Shown: positions 39,752 to 47,498, counted from the stretch's first letter. The stretch: DNA of 64,000 nt from Burkholderiales bacterium (GCA_016213325.1 JACRAY010000032.1:1-64000), one strand, 5' to 3'. Numbers and translations: made by a program. Notes: generated by a model from the sequence alone, not told the origin.

Positions 39752-41059
39752 TCAGTCGCGCGGCGTGATGCGCGTGGCCAGCGGCTGCGGCCGGTACTCG
39801 GGACGGAACCGGCAGTTCTTGCCGTAGGTGGGTTCGAAGTCGCGGCAGCGCGTCGCAATCTGCTCGGGCGTGGGCTTGGTGCCGCTGCGTGCCCAGTCGC
39901 TCAATGCGGCCAGCAGCGTCGGGTACGCGCTGTCGCTCAGGTAGCTGTGCGCGTCGTCGGCGGTGAAGGTCTGCACCAGGTGGCCGGCGGTGCCCGCGCG
40001 CTCCATCGTGCGGCGGAAGGTGTCGTGCACTTCCACGAACACGGTGGGGTCGCCGATGCCGTGGACCGTAAGCACCGGCACCGGGATGCGGCCGTCGGGC
40101 TCGGTGTCTGCTGCCAGCCTGGCCTGCGCCTCGGGGTCGGCCGGGTAGCGGGCCACCACGCCGTTGAGCTTCTCGACTTCGCTCGAGCCGCGGTACACGG
40201 CGCCGGTGTTGCCGAAGGGACTGCGGCCGCCGGTGCGCACGTGTGCAATGTCCTGGAAGTGGAAGGTCGCCCAGGTGAGGTGGCTCGCGATGGATGCAGC
40301 CGGGATCTTCAGCGCATCCACGATCACCTGCACCTTGCGCTGCTGCTCGGGCGTGCGCTGCGCCGCGGGCTTGTCCAGCGCCAGGCACTCGTTGGCGCGG
40401 CGGCGCACTTCTTCGTTGGCCAGCTTCGAGCCGGCGGGCAGGCCGATGCCCAGGGGGTACTGCACTTCATCGGGGCGCGGATGGTTGCCGCACAGCGCCT
40501 GGTAGATCACGCGCAGGTCGAGCCGGAAGTCGTACGTGCGGCCGCCCGCCAGCACGCCGCTGGTGAGCAGCACGGCGTCGTAGGGCTTGCCCTGCGTGTA
40601 CATCGATGCGCCCACGGCCGCCACGTTGCCGCCCCAAGACTGGCCGTGCAGGATGGTTAGCTCGGGCTTGGCCACGTGCTGCACGAAGATGCGGCGCACG
40701 CGCTCGGTGTCCTCGGCGGCCGAGCGCACGGCAACGCCGCCCTGGCGGAAGGCGGAGCCGACCCATGCATAGCCGGCCTTGACCACGATGGACCAGCGTT
40801 CCAGGTCTTCGACGCTGCGCGCGAGCTTGGGCGCGCCTAGCGTCGGGCCGCCGTGGGCATGCACGACCAGCGTGCCGTTCCACTGCGCCGGCAGCGCCGC
40901 CATGTAGGGCGCGCCGGCCGAGTCCTGCCCGCTGAAGCAGCGCGTGCCGGCCGGCAGCACGGCCGGGCAGGCCGCGGCCTGCGGAGCGGTTTCGGTCGTC
41001 AGGGGAGGCTGGGTGGCACAGCCCGCGAGCAGTGCAAGGCAGAGGATAGGCAACTTCAT
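39752..41059 (-). CDS. secreted alpha/beta-hydrolase-like lipoprotein
   Basis: A 435-residue protein with a lipoprotein signal (MKLPILCLALLAGCATQ). The nucleophile elbow is LHGQSWGGNVAAVGAS, and TVHGIGDPTVFVEVHDTF plus DDAHSYLSDSAY suggest the acid and His of a hydrolase triad. A large insert (about 190-290) lies between them. The C terminus has Cys pairs (TRCRDFEPTYGKNCRF) that may form a disulfide. The substrate is unknown. It is divergent from the LysR gene, with a LysR-type site 28 bp from its start. Confidence 0.7.
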   Translation of the reverse strand: MKLPILCLALLAGCATQPPLTTETAPQAAACPAVLPAGTRCFSGQDSAGAPYMAALPAQWNGTLVVHAHGGPTLGAPKLARSVEDLERWSIVVKAGYAWVGSAFRQGGVAVRSAAEDTERVRRIFVQHVAKPELTILHGQSWGGNVAAVGASMYTQGKPYDAVLLTSGVLAGGRTYDFRLDLRVIYQALCGNHPRPDEVQYPLGIGLPAGSKLANEEVRRRANECLALDKPAAQRTPEQQRKVQVIVDALKIPAASIASHLTWATFHFQDIAHVRTGGRSPFGNTGAVYRGSSEVEKLNGVVARYPADPEAQARLAADTEPDGRIPVPVLTVHGIGDPTVFVEVHDTFRRTMERAGTAGHLVQTFTADDAHSYLSDSAYPTLLAALSDWARSGTKPTPEQIATRCRDFEPTYGKNCRFRPEYRPQPLATRITPRD

Positions 41060-41086
41060 GATCGCCCACGATAAGAGTCCCAGTCG

Positions 41087-41103
41087 ATTGAATCAAATAC
41101 AAT
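41087..41103. promoter_or_regulatory. LysR-type operator (T-N11-A)
   Basis: ATTGAATCAAATACAAT is a 17-bp partial palindrome ATTG-N9-CAAT containing T-N11-A. It sits in the 83-bp gap between the divergent hydrolase (start 41059) and LysR (start 41143) genes. It is the local AT-rich spot in an otherwise GC-rich region, where a LysR protein would bind to control both genes. Confidence 0.6.
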
Positions 41104-41142
41104 TACAGGGCCTTCTGCAGACGAAAAACATATGGAGTTGGC

Positions 41143-42057
41143 TTGGACCTGAAGCACCTGCGTTACTTCGTCGCGGTGGCCGAAACCGGCCACATCACGC
41201 GGGCCGCGGCCCGCCTGGGCATGCAGCAGCCGCCGCTGTCGCAGCAGATCCGCGCGCTGGAGGAAAGCCTGGGGACCACGTTGTTCAAGCGGCATCCCAA
41301 AGGCGTGACGCTGACCGAAAGCGGCGAAATGCTGCTGGCCGACAGCCGCCGCCTGCTGGCCGAGGCCGAGGCCGTGAAGACCCGCATGAAGGCCGTGGCC
41401 GCTGGCCACGCAGGCGTGCTGTCGATCGGCATCACCAGCTCGGCCGCGGCACATGCCTTCACGCCGCAGGTGCTGCGGGACTGCCGCACCCAGTTCCCCG
41501 GCATCGCCCTGCAGATCGGCGAAGACCATGCGGCGGGCATCACCGACGGGCTGGTCGGTGGCCGGTTCCAATGCGGCTTCCTGCGCGTGCCTGTGGCCCG
41601 GCCACCCGGGCTGGTGTTCGAGACGCTGTTGCGCGAACCGGTGCTGGCCGCGCTGCCGGTGGGCCACCGGCTGCTGGCCAGGCGGCGGCGCACGCTGCAC
41701 CTGCGCGACTTGCGCGACGAGCGCTTCATCCTCGTGCGGCAGGCGGGCGCAGCGGGCCTGTATGCCCAGCTGCTGGCGCTGTGCGAGAAGCAGGGCTTCA
41801 CGCCGGTGGTGGCGCACGAGGTCGGCCGCATGATGACCGCGCTGAACCTGGTGGCCGCGGGCGACGGCATCGCGGTGGTGCCAGCGTCGATGCAGGGCGC
41901 GCACCCCCACGCCATCGAGTATCGCCTGCTCGAAAGCTCGCGCAGCCTCGACGCGCCGCTGACGATGGTCTATCGCAAGTCGGATTGCCAGGGCGCACTG
42001 AAGTCGTTCGTGGACCTGGTGCACGCTGCCGCCAAGGCGGCCGTGGGGCCTTCATGA
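41143..42057 (+). CDS. LysR-family transcriptional regulator
   Basis: A 304-residue regulator. The HTH spans residues 1-60 (LRYFVAVAETGHITRAAARLGMQQPPLSQQIRALEESLGTTLFKR), and the effector domain spans about 90-300 (VLSIGITSSAAAHAFTPQVLRDC). The N-terminal pattern resembles CatR/BenM/XapR-type regulators. TTG start at 41143 with GGAG 6 nt upstream; an ATG at 41132 is out of frame. Its stop overlaps the Bug protein gene start by 4 bp, so regulator and binding protein are cotranscribed. Confidence 0.88.
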   Translation: MDLKHLRYFVAVAETGHITRAAARLGMQQPPLSQQIRALEESLGTTLFKRHPKGVTLTESGEMLLADSRRLLAEAEAVKTRMKAVAAGHAGVLSIGITSSAAAHAFTPQVLRDCRTQFPGIALQIGEDHAAGITDGLVGGRFQCGFLRVPVARPPGLVFETLLREPVLAALPVGHRLLARRRRTLHLRDLRDERFILVRQAGAAGLYAQLLALCEKQGFTPVVAHEVGRMMTALNLVAAGDGIAVVPASMQGAHPHAIEYRLLESSRSLDAPLTMVYRKSDCQGALKSFVDLVHAAAKAAVGPS

Positions 42058-42992
42058 AACGCCGGCAAGTCTTGTTCGGTGCCTGCGCGGCTTCAGTGAC
42101 TGTGCCGCTGTTCGCGTCGACACCGGCCCTGCGCATCATGGTGGCTTACCCACCAGGCGGGGTGAGCGACTCGGTCGCGCGCGTGCTGGCGCGCCAGCTC
42201 ACGCCCATCCTCGACCGTGCCGTCGTGGTGGAAAACCGCGCCGGCGTCGGTGGCGGCCTCGCTCTGGCCGAGGTCGCGCGGGCCGCGCCCGACGGGCGCC
42301 TGCTCGGCTTTTCGGCGATCAGCCCGCTGGCGCTGTCGCCGCACTTCGGCCAGCCCGAACCGCGCGTGGTGCCGGTCAGCGGCGTGATGCACACGCCCTT
42401 GCTGCTGGTTGGCACGTCGGCGCTGGTGGCGCGCAACTTTGCCGACATGGTGCGCGAAGCGCGCGCCGCGCATCCCGGCCTGCGCTGGGCTACCTCGGGC
42501 GTGGGCACCATCGGGCACCTGGCGCTGGAACAGGTGAAGCTGCAGATGAAGCTGGACCTGGTGCACGTGCCCTACACCGGCGGTGCGCCGCAACTGCAGG
42601 ACGCGCTGGCGGCGCGCTTCGAACTGCTTTCGAGCAACCTCGCACCGCTGCAACTGGACTACGTGCGCACCGGCCGCCTGTTTGCGCTGGCAGTGGGCGC
42701 GCCGCACCGGTCCGGGCAGTTGCCTGCCGTGCCGACCTTTGCCGAAGCCGGGTGTGCGGGCGCCAACCTGAGTTCGCTGTTCGGCCTGTTCGCGCCGGCC
42801 GGCACACCGGCTGCACTCGTCAAGCGGTTCAACGCGGCGTGCGCCGAGGTGTTGGGCCAGCCCGAGTTCCGCCGGATGCTGGCCGAAGGCGGCAACCAGC
42901 CGGCCACCGGCAGCGCCGCGGATTTCGCGCAGGAGATTCGCCGGCAGCGGGAGGCGAATGGGAAGCTGGTGGCGATGATGAAGACACGTTAG
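42054..42992 (+). CDS. Bug/TctC-type tripartite tricarboxylate-transport binding protein
   Basis: A 312-residue periplasmic binding protein with an N-terminal signal (MKRRQVLFGACAASVTVPLFA). Bug signatures are VAYPPGGVSDSVARVLARQL, VVENRAGVGGGLALAEVARAAPDG and VPYTGGAPQLQDALAARFE. Many Burkholderiales keep such genes without the membrane TctAB partners, and none is present here. It may bind a small acid that also informs the LysR regulator. Translationally coupled to the regulator gene. Confidence 0.88.
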   Translation: MKRRQVLFGACAASVTVPLFASTPALRIMVAYPPGGVSDSVARVLARQLTPILDRAVVVENRAGVGGGLALAEVARAAPDGRLLGFSAISPLALSPHFGQPEPRVVPVSGVMHTPLLLVGTSALVARNFADMVREARAAHPGLRWATSGVGTIGHLALEQVKLQMKLDLVHVPYTGGAPQLQDALAARFELLSSNLAPLQLDYVRTGRLFALAVGAPHRSGQLPAVPTFAEAGCAGANLSSLFGLFAPAGTPAALVKRFNAACAEVLGQPEFRRMLAEGGNQPATGSAADFAQEIRRQREANGKLVAMMKTR

Positions 42993-43002
42993 GGACGTCC
43001 CC

Positions 43003-43066
43003 GTAGGCTGGGTGAAACCCCAGCGGTGTGCCTGCAACCAGAAGCTGGGGTTGCACCCCAGCCTAC
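43003..43066. repeat. paired REP-like palindromes between convergent genes
   Basis: GTAGGCTGGGTGAAACCCCAGC (43003-43024) and GCTGGGGTTGCACCCCAGCCTAC (43044-43066) form two palindromic units in an overall inverted arrangement. The right end overlaps the 3' end of the sigma gene: its TAG stop (43063-43065, minus strand) is part of the repeat. The same sequence core occurs at 15546 and 47499. It could serve as a bidirectional terminator. Confidence 0.75.
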
Positions 43067-44334
43067 GAATTCCTTTCCTCCGCCCGCTTCAGCAGCAACT
43101 CCTTCTCCCGCGCATTCCCCGCCATCGCCGCCGCCCGAATGAACTCCGCGCGCGCTTCTTCGTGCCGCCCGAGCTTGGCGAGCAGGTCGCCACGCACGCT
43201 GGGCAGCCACTGGTAGTTCTGCAGCGACTTCCCGCCTTGCAGCCGGTCGATGAGCGCAAGCCCTGCCGCCGGTCCTTCGGCCATGCCGACCGCCACGGCG
43301 CGATTGAGCTGCACCACGGGCGACGGCATCACGTCGGCCAGCTCGCCGTACAGCGCCGCGATGCGCGACCAGTCGGTGGCCTCGAACGACAGTGCACGCG
43401 CATGGCACGCGGCGATCTCGGCCTGCAGCAGGTACGGGCCGCGCGGCTGTGCGAGCGCAGCAGCACGATCGAGCGCCGCCAGCCCGCGGCGGACCAGCAG
43501 GTGGTCCCAGCGCCCGCGGTCCTGCTCGGCCAGCAGCACGACACGCCCTTCGGCATCGGTTCGCGCCTTCATGCGCGAAGCCTGGATCTCCATCAGCGCC
43601 ACCAGGCCGTGCACCTCGGCTTCGTTGCGCGCCAGTTCGGCCAGGATGCGGCCCAGGCGCAGCGCGTCGTCCACCAGCGCAGGGCGCATCCAGTCTTCGC
43701 CCGCGGTGGCCGAATAGCCTTCGTTGAAGATCAGGTAGACGGCTTCCAGCACCGAGCCCAGGCGCTGCTGCAGCTGCGCGCCGCGCGGCACCTCGTACGG
43801 CACCTTGGCCTCGGCCAGCGTGCGCTTGGCGCGCACGATGCGCTGCGCGATGGTCGGCTCGGGCACCAGGTAGGCGCGCGCGATCTCGTGCGTGGTCAGC
43901 CCGCCCAGCAGCTTCAGGGTCAGCGCCACGCGCGCGTCGGCCGACAGCACCGGGTGGCAGGCCGTGAAGACCAGGCGCAGCAGGTCGTCGCCGATCTCGT
44001 CCTGCCGTGCGGCATCGAGCGCATCCACGAAGTCCGGCACGATCAGGGCCTCCTGCGCTTCGAGGTCATGGCCGATCGCTTCGATGTTCTGCTGGTTCTT
44101 CTTCTCGCGGCGCAGGTGGTCGAGCGCGCGGTTCCTGGCGGTGGTCATGAGCCATGCGGCCGGCTTGTCCGGGATGCCGTCGGTCGGCCAGTGCTCCAGC
44201 GCCGACACCAGGGCGTCCTGCGCCAGTTCCTCGGCGACGCCGATGTCTCGCACCATGCGGGCCACCACCGCCACGACCTTGGCGGACTCCATCCGCCAGA
44301 CCGCCGCGATCGTGTCGTGGGTGGCCGAATGCAT
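43063..44334 (-). CDS. ECF42-like sigma factor with TPR-like C-terminal domain
   Basis: A 423-residue sigma factor. Regions 2 and 4 (about 1-170) include ELAQDALVSALEHWPTDGIPDKPAAWLMTTARNRALDHLRR and LTLKLLGGLTTHEIARAYLVPEPTIAQRIVRAKRTL. A long C-terminal helical domain (about 180-423) ends in tetratricopeptide-like helices. This layout and the neighbouring YCII (DGPF) genes match the ECF42 group, whose C-terminal domain replaces an anti-sigma factor. It starts at 44334, 6 nt after the glyoxalase gene stop. Confidence 0.85.
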   Translation of the reverse strand: MHSATHDTIAAVWRMESAKVVAVVARMVRDIGVAEELAQDALVSALEHWPTDGIPDKPAAWLMTTARNRALDHLRREKKNQQNIEAIGHDLEAQEALIVPDFVDALDAARQDEIGDDLLRLVFTACHPVLSADARVALTLKLLGGLTTHEIARAYLVPEPTIAQRIVRAKRTLAEAKVPYEVPRGAQLQQRLGSVLEAVYLIFNEGYSATAGEDWMRPALVDDALRLGRILAELARNEAEVHGLVALMEIQASRMKARTDAEGRVVLLAEQDRGRWDHLLVRRGLAALDRAAALAQPRGPYLLQAEIAACHARALSFEATDWSRIAALYGELADVMPSPVVQLNRAVAVGMAEGPAAGLALIDRLQGGKSLQNYQWLPSVRGDLLAKLGRHEEARAEFIRAAAMAGNAREKELLLKRAEERNS

Positions 44335-44340
44335 ACGGGC

Positions 44341-44745
44341 TCAGGCCTGCACGTGCGCCGGGTCCATCCACAGCACTTCCCACATGTGGCCGTCGGGATC
44401 GGTGAAGCCGTGCTGGTACATGAAGCCGTGGTCCTGCCGCGCCATCGGCGTGGTGCCGCCCGCCGCCACGGCCTTGCGCACCAGTTCGTCGACCTGCTCG
44501 CGGCTGTCGCACGACAGCGCGACCAGCACTTCGGTGGACTGGGTGGCATCGGCCACCGGCTTGTTGGTGAAGCCGCGGAAGAAGGGCTCGACGAGCAGCA
44601 TCACGTAGATGTCTTCCGTGATGACCAGGCAAGCGCCCTGCTCGTTGGTGAACTGCGGGTTGAACGAGTAGCCCAGGCCTTTGTAGAAGGCCTGCGCACG
44701 CGCCATGTCCTTCACGGGCAGGTTGACGAAGATCTTGTGCGCCAT
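44341..44745 (-). CDS. VOC/glyoxalase-like protein
   Basis: A 134-residue vicinal-oxygen-chelate fold protein: KIFVNLPVKDMARAQAFYKGLGY opens the first beta-alpha-beta-beta-beta unit, and HGFMYQHGFTDPDGHMWEVLWMDPAHV closes the second. This is the PhnB-like/lactoylglutathione-lyase-like subtype that often accompanies ECF42 loci. Activity is not predictable from sequence. Confidence 0.82.
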   Translation of the reverse strand: MAHKIFVNLPVKDMARAQAFYKGLGYSFNPQFTNEQGACLVITEDIYVMLLVEPFFRGFTNKPVADATQSTEVLVALSCDSREQVDELVRKAVAAGGTTPMARQDHGFMYQHGFTDPDGHMWEVLWMDPAHVQA

Positions 44746-44747
44746 GG

Positions 44748-45176
44748 TCACCTCATCCCCATTTTGCGGAACTTCTCGATCTCGCTCGCGGGCGCGACGT
44801 CCTTGAAGTCTTCCATTTCGTAGAGCTGCCGCACTTCGATTTCGGCGGGCTTGTCGAAGCCGACAGGGTTGGGAAAGCGCTTCGTCCATTCCAGCGCCTC
44901 TTCGCGCGTGCGGGTCTGGATCAGCGTGTAACCGGCGACCAGTTCCTTGCTTTCGGTGAACGGGCCGTCGACGACGGTGCGCGTGCCGTCGCTTGCGTAG
45001 CGGATGCGCCAGCCCTTGCTGCTGGGGTGCAGCCCCGAGCCGTCGAGCAGTGCACCGGCCCGGGCCAGGTCTTCGTGGTAGATGCGCATGGCCTCGAACA
45101 GCTTGTCGCTGCCTTCGGGCCAGCGGCCGGCCTCGCTGTCGGGCGTGGCCTTCACGATGATCATGAAGCGGGGCAT
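44748..45176 (-). CDS. YCII-related (DGPF) protein 1
   Basis: A 142-residue protein with the YCII/DGPFAETKE signature as VVDGPFTESKELVAGYTLIQTRTREEALEW, and MPRFMIIVKATPDSEAG at the start. AGGAGAAT precedes the ATG. It is transcribed with the VOC gene (2-nt gap) and ECF42 sigma. Function in the family is unknown; linkage to ECF42 sigma factors is established. The 83 bases to the next gene hold nothing recognisable. Confidence 0.85.
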   Translation of the reverse strand: MPRFMIIVKATPDSEAGRWPEGSDKLFEAMRIYHEDLARAGALLDGSGLHPSSKGWRIRYASDGTRTVVDGPFTESKELVAGYTLIQTRTREEALEWTKRFPNPVGFDKPAEIEVRQLYEMEDFKDVAPASEIEKFRKMGMR

Positions 45177-45259
45177 GGGGATTCTCCTGTTGCGGTGGTG
45201 ATACGGGTACGACGAACCACGCCGGCCCGGATCGACACCGCGAAGGCGCTGCCGAATCC

Positions 45260-45619
45260 TTATGCCGATACGTAGCAGGGACCGGTCTCGCGCACCTCGA
45301 CCGTGGCCCACTGCGCAGCCGGGCACTCACGCGCAATGGCGAGCGCTTCGTCGCGCGTCGCGCAGCCGAGCAGGAAAAAGCCGCCGACCATCTCCTTGGC
45401 TTCGGCAAACGGGCCGTCGACGACCTGCGCGCGGCCTTCGCGCACCTGCACGCGCGCGCCTTCGCGTTGCGACTTGAGGGACGACACCGCCATCAGCACC
45501 CCGCGCGACTTCAGGTTGTCGGAGAACTGCACCATGCGGTCGTACACCTCATGGCCTTCGGGTTCGGTACGCGTGCCGCGCTGGGCGGGGTCCTCGACGA
45601 TGAGCAGCATGTAGGGCAT
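45260..45619 (-). CDS. YCII-related (DGPF) protein 2
   Basis: A 119-residue paralogue with VVDGPFAEAKEMVGGFFLLGCATRDEALAIA. It starts MPYMLLIVEDPAQRG at 45619; the open frame upstream runs through a divergent gene. It is first gene of the presumed ECF42 operon, only 17 bp from the divergent GNAT-like gene, so both promoters must lie within or overlap coding sequence. Confidence 0.82.
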   Translation of the reverse strand: MPYMLLIVEDPAQRGTRTEPEGHEVYDRMVQFSDNLKSRGVLMAVSSLKSQREGARVQVREGRAQVVDGPFAEAKEMVGGFFLLGCATRDEALAIARECPAAQWATVEVRETGPCYVSA

Positions 45620-45636
45620 GCGCCATGATAGCGAGC

Positions 45637-45915
45637 ATGGAATCCCTGACCAACAACGAGGCAATGGGCCGTTACGAACTGGCGATCGACGGCCAGCTGG
45701 CCGCCATCGCCCAGTACGAAGCCGACAGCGCTGCCGTCAAGTTCGTCCACACCGAAGTGATGCCTGCTTTCGAAGGCAAGGGCGTGGGCTCGCGGCTCGC
45801 CAGGCAGGTGCTGGACGACGTGCGGCGGCGCGGCGACCGCGCCATCATGCAGTGCCCCTTCATGGCGGGCTACGTGCGCAAGCACCCCGAGTACGCGGAC
45901 CTGCTGGCGGGCTGA
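45637..45915 (+). CDS. small GNAT-like acetyltransferase (YidJ/COG2388 type)
   Basis: A 92-residue mini-GNAT: GRYELAIDGQLAAIAQYEADSAAVKFVHTEVMPAFEGKGVGSRLARQVLDDVRRRGDRAIMQCPFM, with acetyl-CoA loop FEGKGVGSRLA and C-terminal YVRKHPEYADLL. Such proteins are about 90-100 residues and lack the usual N-terminal half of GNAT enzymes. An alternative ATG lies 12 nt upstream at 45625. Confidence 0.8.
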   Translation: MESLTNNEAMGRYELAIDGQLAAIAQYEADSAAVKFVHTEVMPAFEGKGVGSRLARQVLDDVRRRGDRAIMQCPFMAGYVRKHPEYADLLAG

Positions 45916-45941
45916 AGGAAGCTGGCGGCGCTCATCCCCAG

Positions 45942-45968
45942 CTAAGAGAGCGCTAAGGACGGCCTAAG
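45942..45968 (+). promoter_or_regulatory. three CTAAG boxes with 11-bp period, copy 1
   Basis: CTAAG occurs at 45942, 45953 and 45964, exactly 11 bp apart, on one face of the helix. The reverse complement, CTTAG-N6-CTTAG, resembles PmrA/QseB-type response-regulator boxes (YTTAAK repeats at 11 bp). It lies about 100 nt before the DUF4148 start. Binding by an OmpR-family regulator is inferred. Confidence 0.6.
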
Positions 45969-46068
45969 AGCCGCCTCCCATCATTGCGTCCATGGCTGAC
46001 GCGAACGAACGGGAAGCGGACAGCCCCTCAATCCAGACCATTCCCGCTCGAACAACCAAGGAAACACC

Positions 46069-46434
46069 ATGAACTTCAAGACCCTCTCCGCCCTCGTGAT
46101 CACCGCCGCAGCCGCCGGCAGCGCCTTCGCCGAATCCCCCGGCACGTGGACCAACGCAGACCTCGGCGTCTCGACCAAGACGCGCGCCGAAGTGCAGGCC
46201 GAACTGGCCGCCTACAAGAAGGCCGGCGTGAACCCCTGGTCCATCTCGTACAGCATGACCCGGGACTTCCGCAGCACGGCCAGCCGCGCCGACGTGACCG
46301 CGCAGTACCTGAAGAACCGCGACGCCGTGGCAGCGATCAACAGCGAAGACGGCGGTGCCGGCTCCTTCGCCGCGTCGCAGCCGGCCGTGGCCTCCGACAC
46401 GCTGGCCGGCCAGCCGACCGCCTCCGGCAACTGA
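46069..46434 (+). CDS. DUF4148 exported protein, copy 1
   Basis: A 121-residue small periplasmic protein with a signal peptide MNFKTLSALVITAAAAGSAFA, then the DUF4148 core KTRAEVQAELAAYKKAGVNPW and a low-complexity tail. The family is abundant in Burkholderiales and its role is unknown; members are often induced through two-component systems. AAGGAAAC precedes the ATG. Followed by a Rho-independent terminator. Confidence 0.85.
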   Translation: MNFKTLSALVITAAAAGSAFAESPGTWTNADLGVSTKTRAEVQAELAAYKKAGVNPWSISYSMTRDFRSTASRADVTAQYLKNRDAVAAINSEDGGAGSFAASQPAVASDTLAGQPTASGN

Positions 46435-46458
46435 GCTTCCGGACTCTCCCGCCCTCCC

Positions 46459-46481
46459 GGCCCGCCTCGTGCGGGCCTTTT
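46459..46481 (+). terminator. Rho-independent terminator after DUF4148 copy 1
   Basis: A perfect 7-bp stem GGCCCGC/GCGGGCC with loop CTCGT is followed by TTTT, 25 nt after the stop codon. Confidence 0.85.
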
Positions 46482-46523
46482 CATTTCTTGCGCGCCCTGC
46501 AACCGATGGCGCCTCATCGCCAG

Positions 46524-46550
46524 CTAAGGAAACGCTAAGGAAGCCCTAAG
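46524..46550 (+). promoter_or_regulatory. three CTAAG boxes with 11-bp period, copy 2
   Basis: CTAAG at 46524, 46535 and 46546 repeats the exact spacing of copy 1, while bases between boxes have changed (GAGAGCG became GAAACG in the first spacer). Conservation of boxes and phase through divergence supports function as regulator-binding sites. Confidence 0.6.
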
Positions 46551-46648
46551 AGCCGCCGCCCATCATTGCACCCATGGCTGACGCGAACGAACGGGAAGCG
46601 GACAGCCCCTCCATCCAGACCACTCCCGTCGACAACAGAGGAACCACC

Positions 46649-47014
46649 ATGAACTTCAAGACTATCTCCGCCCTCGTCATCACCGCCGCAGCCGCCGGCA
46701 GCGCCTTCGCCGAGTCGCCCGGCACCTGGACCAACGCCGAACGCGGCCTCGCCACCCAGACCCGCGCCGAAGTGCAGGCCGAACTGGCCGCGTTCAAGAA
46801 GGCCGGCGTAAACCCCTGGTCCAGCACCTACAGCATCACCAAGGACTTCCGCAGCACCGCCAGCCGCGCCGACGTGACCGCGCAATACGTGAAGAACCGC
46901 GACGCCGTGGCAGCGATGAACAGCGAAGGCGGCGGTGCCGCGCACTTCGCCGCTTCCCAGCCGGTGGCCGTCTCGGACACGCTGGCCGGCCAGCCCGCGG
47001 CCGCCGGCAACTAA
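46649..47014 (+). CDS. DUF4148 exported protein, copy 2
   Basis: A 121-residue paralogue of copy 1 (signal MNFKTISALVITAAAAGSAFA, core QTRAEVQAELAAFKKAGVNPW). Changes are mostly conservative and lie outside the signal and the FRSTASRADVTAQY block, suggesting both copies are maintained. AGAGGAACC precedes the ATG. The stop overlaps the convergent SpoIIAA-like gene by 4 bp. Confidence 0.85.
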   Translation: MNFKTISALVITAAAAGSAFAESPGTWTNAERGLATQTRAEVQAELAAFKKAGVNPWSSTYSITKDFRSTASRADVTAQYVKNRDAVAAMNSEGGGAAHFAASQPVAVSDTLAGQPAAAGN

Positions 47015-47382
47015 GCCCCGGCTTCATCGGCAAGCAGCCAGGCGAGAGCCTCGGCCTCGTCGGTGAACACCCGCAGGTCCAGGCCCGCCTTTCGTGCGGG
47101 CCTTTCGCTGTTGCGGGTGATGCGGTCTTCGGGCACCACGGACGCTATGCGCCGCAGGTGGCCCAGCTTCTGCGCAGCCTGTTCACCCAGCGTGAACTGC
47201 TCGGTGAAGGCCCGCAGGGTGGTGACGCCCCGCAGGTCCACCAGCAGGAGGCCGTGCGGCCACGCCGACGACTCGGCCGCGACAGAGCCCACGGCCGCCA
47301 TCATTTCGTCCAGCGTCGGGGCCCCGGACAGCCTGGCGGCCGCGTAACCCGCGTGCTGCTCGGTGCGCACGGTGAGTGCCAT
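47011..47382 (-). CDS. SpoIIAA/STAS-like protein
   Basis: A 123-residue protein beginning MALTVRTEQHAGYAAARLSGAPTLDEMMAAVGSVA with SWPHGLLLVDLRGVTTLRAFTEQFTLGEQAAQKL, resembling SpoIIAA-like STAS-fold proteins, and ending DEAEALAWLLADE. No phosphoacceptor Ser can be assigned confidently. A GGCCCGC/GCGGGCC hairpin lies in its coding sequence (47082-47105), in the segment encoding SERPARKAG. Confidence 0.65.
   Translation of the reverse strand: MALTVRTEQHAGYAAARLSGAPTLDEMMAAVGSVAAESSAWPHGLLLVDLRGVTTLRAFTEQFTLGEQAAQKLGHLRRIASVVPEDRITRNSERPARKAGLDLRVFTDEAEALAWLLADEAGA
47082..47105 (+). terminator. terminator-like hairpin for DUF4148 copy 2 inside the STAS gene
   Basis: GGCCCGC/GCGGGCC with loop CTTTCGT, then TTT, has the same stem as the terminator after copy 1. 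It lies 68 nt past the copy 2 stop and within the convergent gene. The T-run is short, so termination may be weak. Confidence 0.45.
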
Positions 47383-47498
47383 GGCTGCACTGTGCCATGC
47401 GAAGCCACGAGAACCAACTCGGCCGTGGCTTCATTGCCGCGTCTCACTTGTCCAGGATCGTACAGCCCGCCGTGAGGCATCCAACGAAGGAAACCATC

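Larger units (their letters stand above)
45936..47017. repeat. tandem duplication of a DUF4148 gene and its promoter
   Basis: Two direct copies with a 580-bp period (about 45936-46437 and 46516-47017). Each has three phased CTAAG boxes, the nearly identical leader CATGGCTGACGCGAACGAAC, and a 121-codon gene. By my count 100 of 121 residues are identical. The spacer after copy 1 holds a terminator. Similarity in promoters as well as genes shows duplication of the whole unit. Confidence 0.85.
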
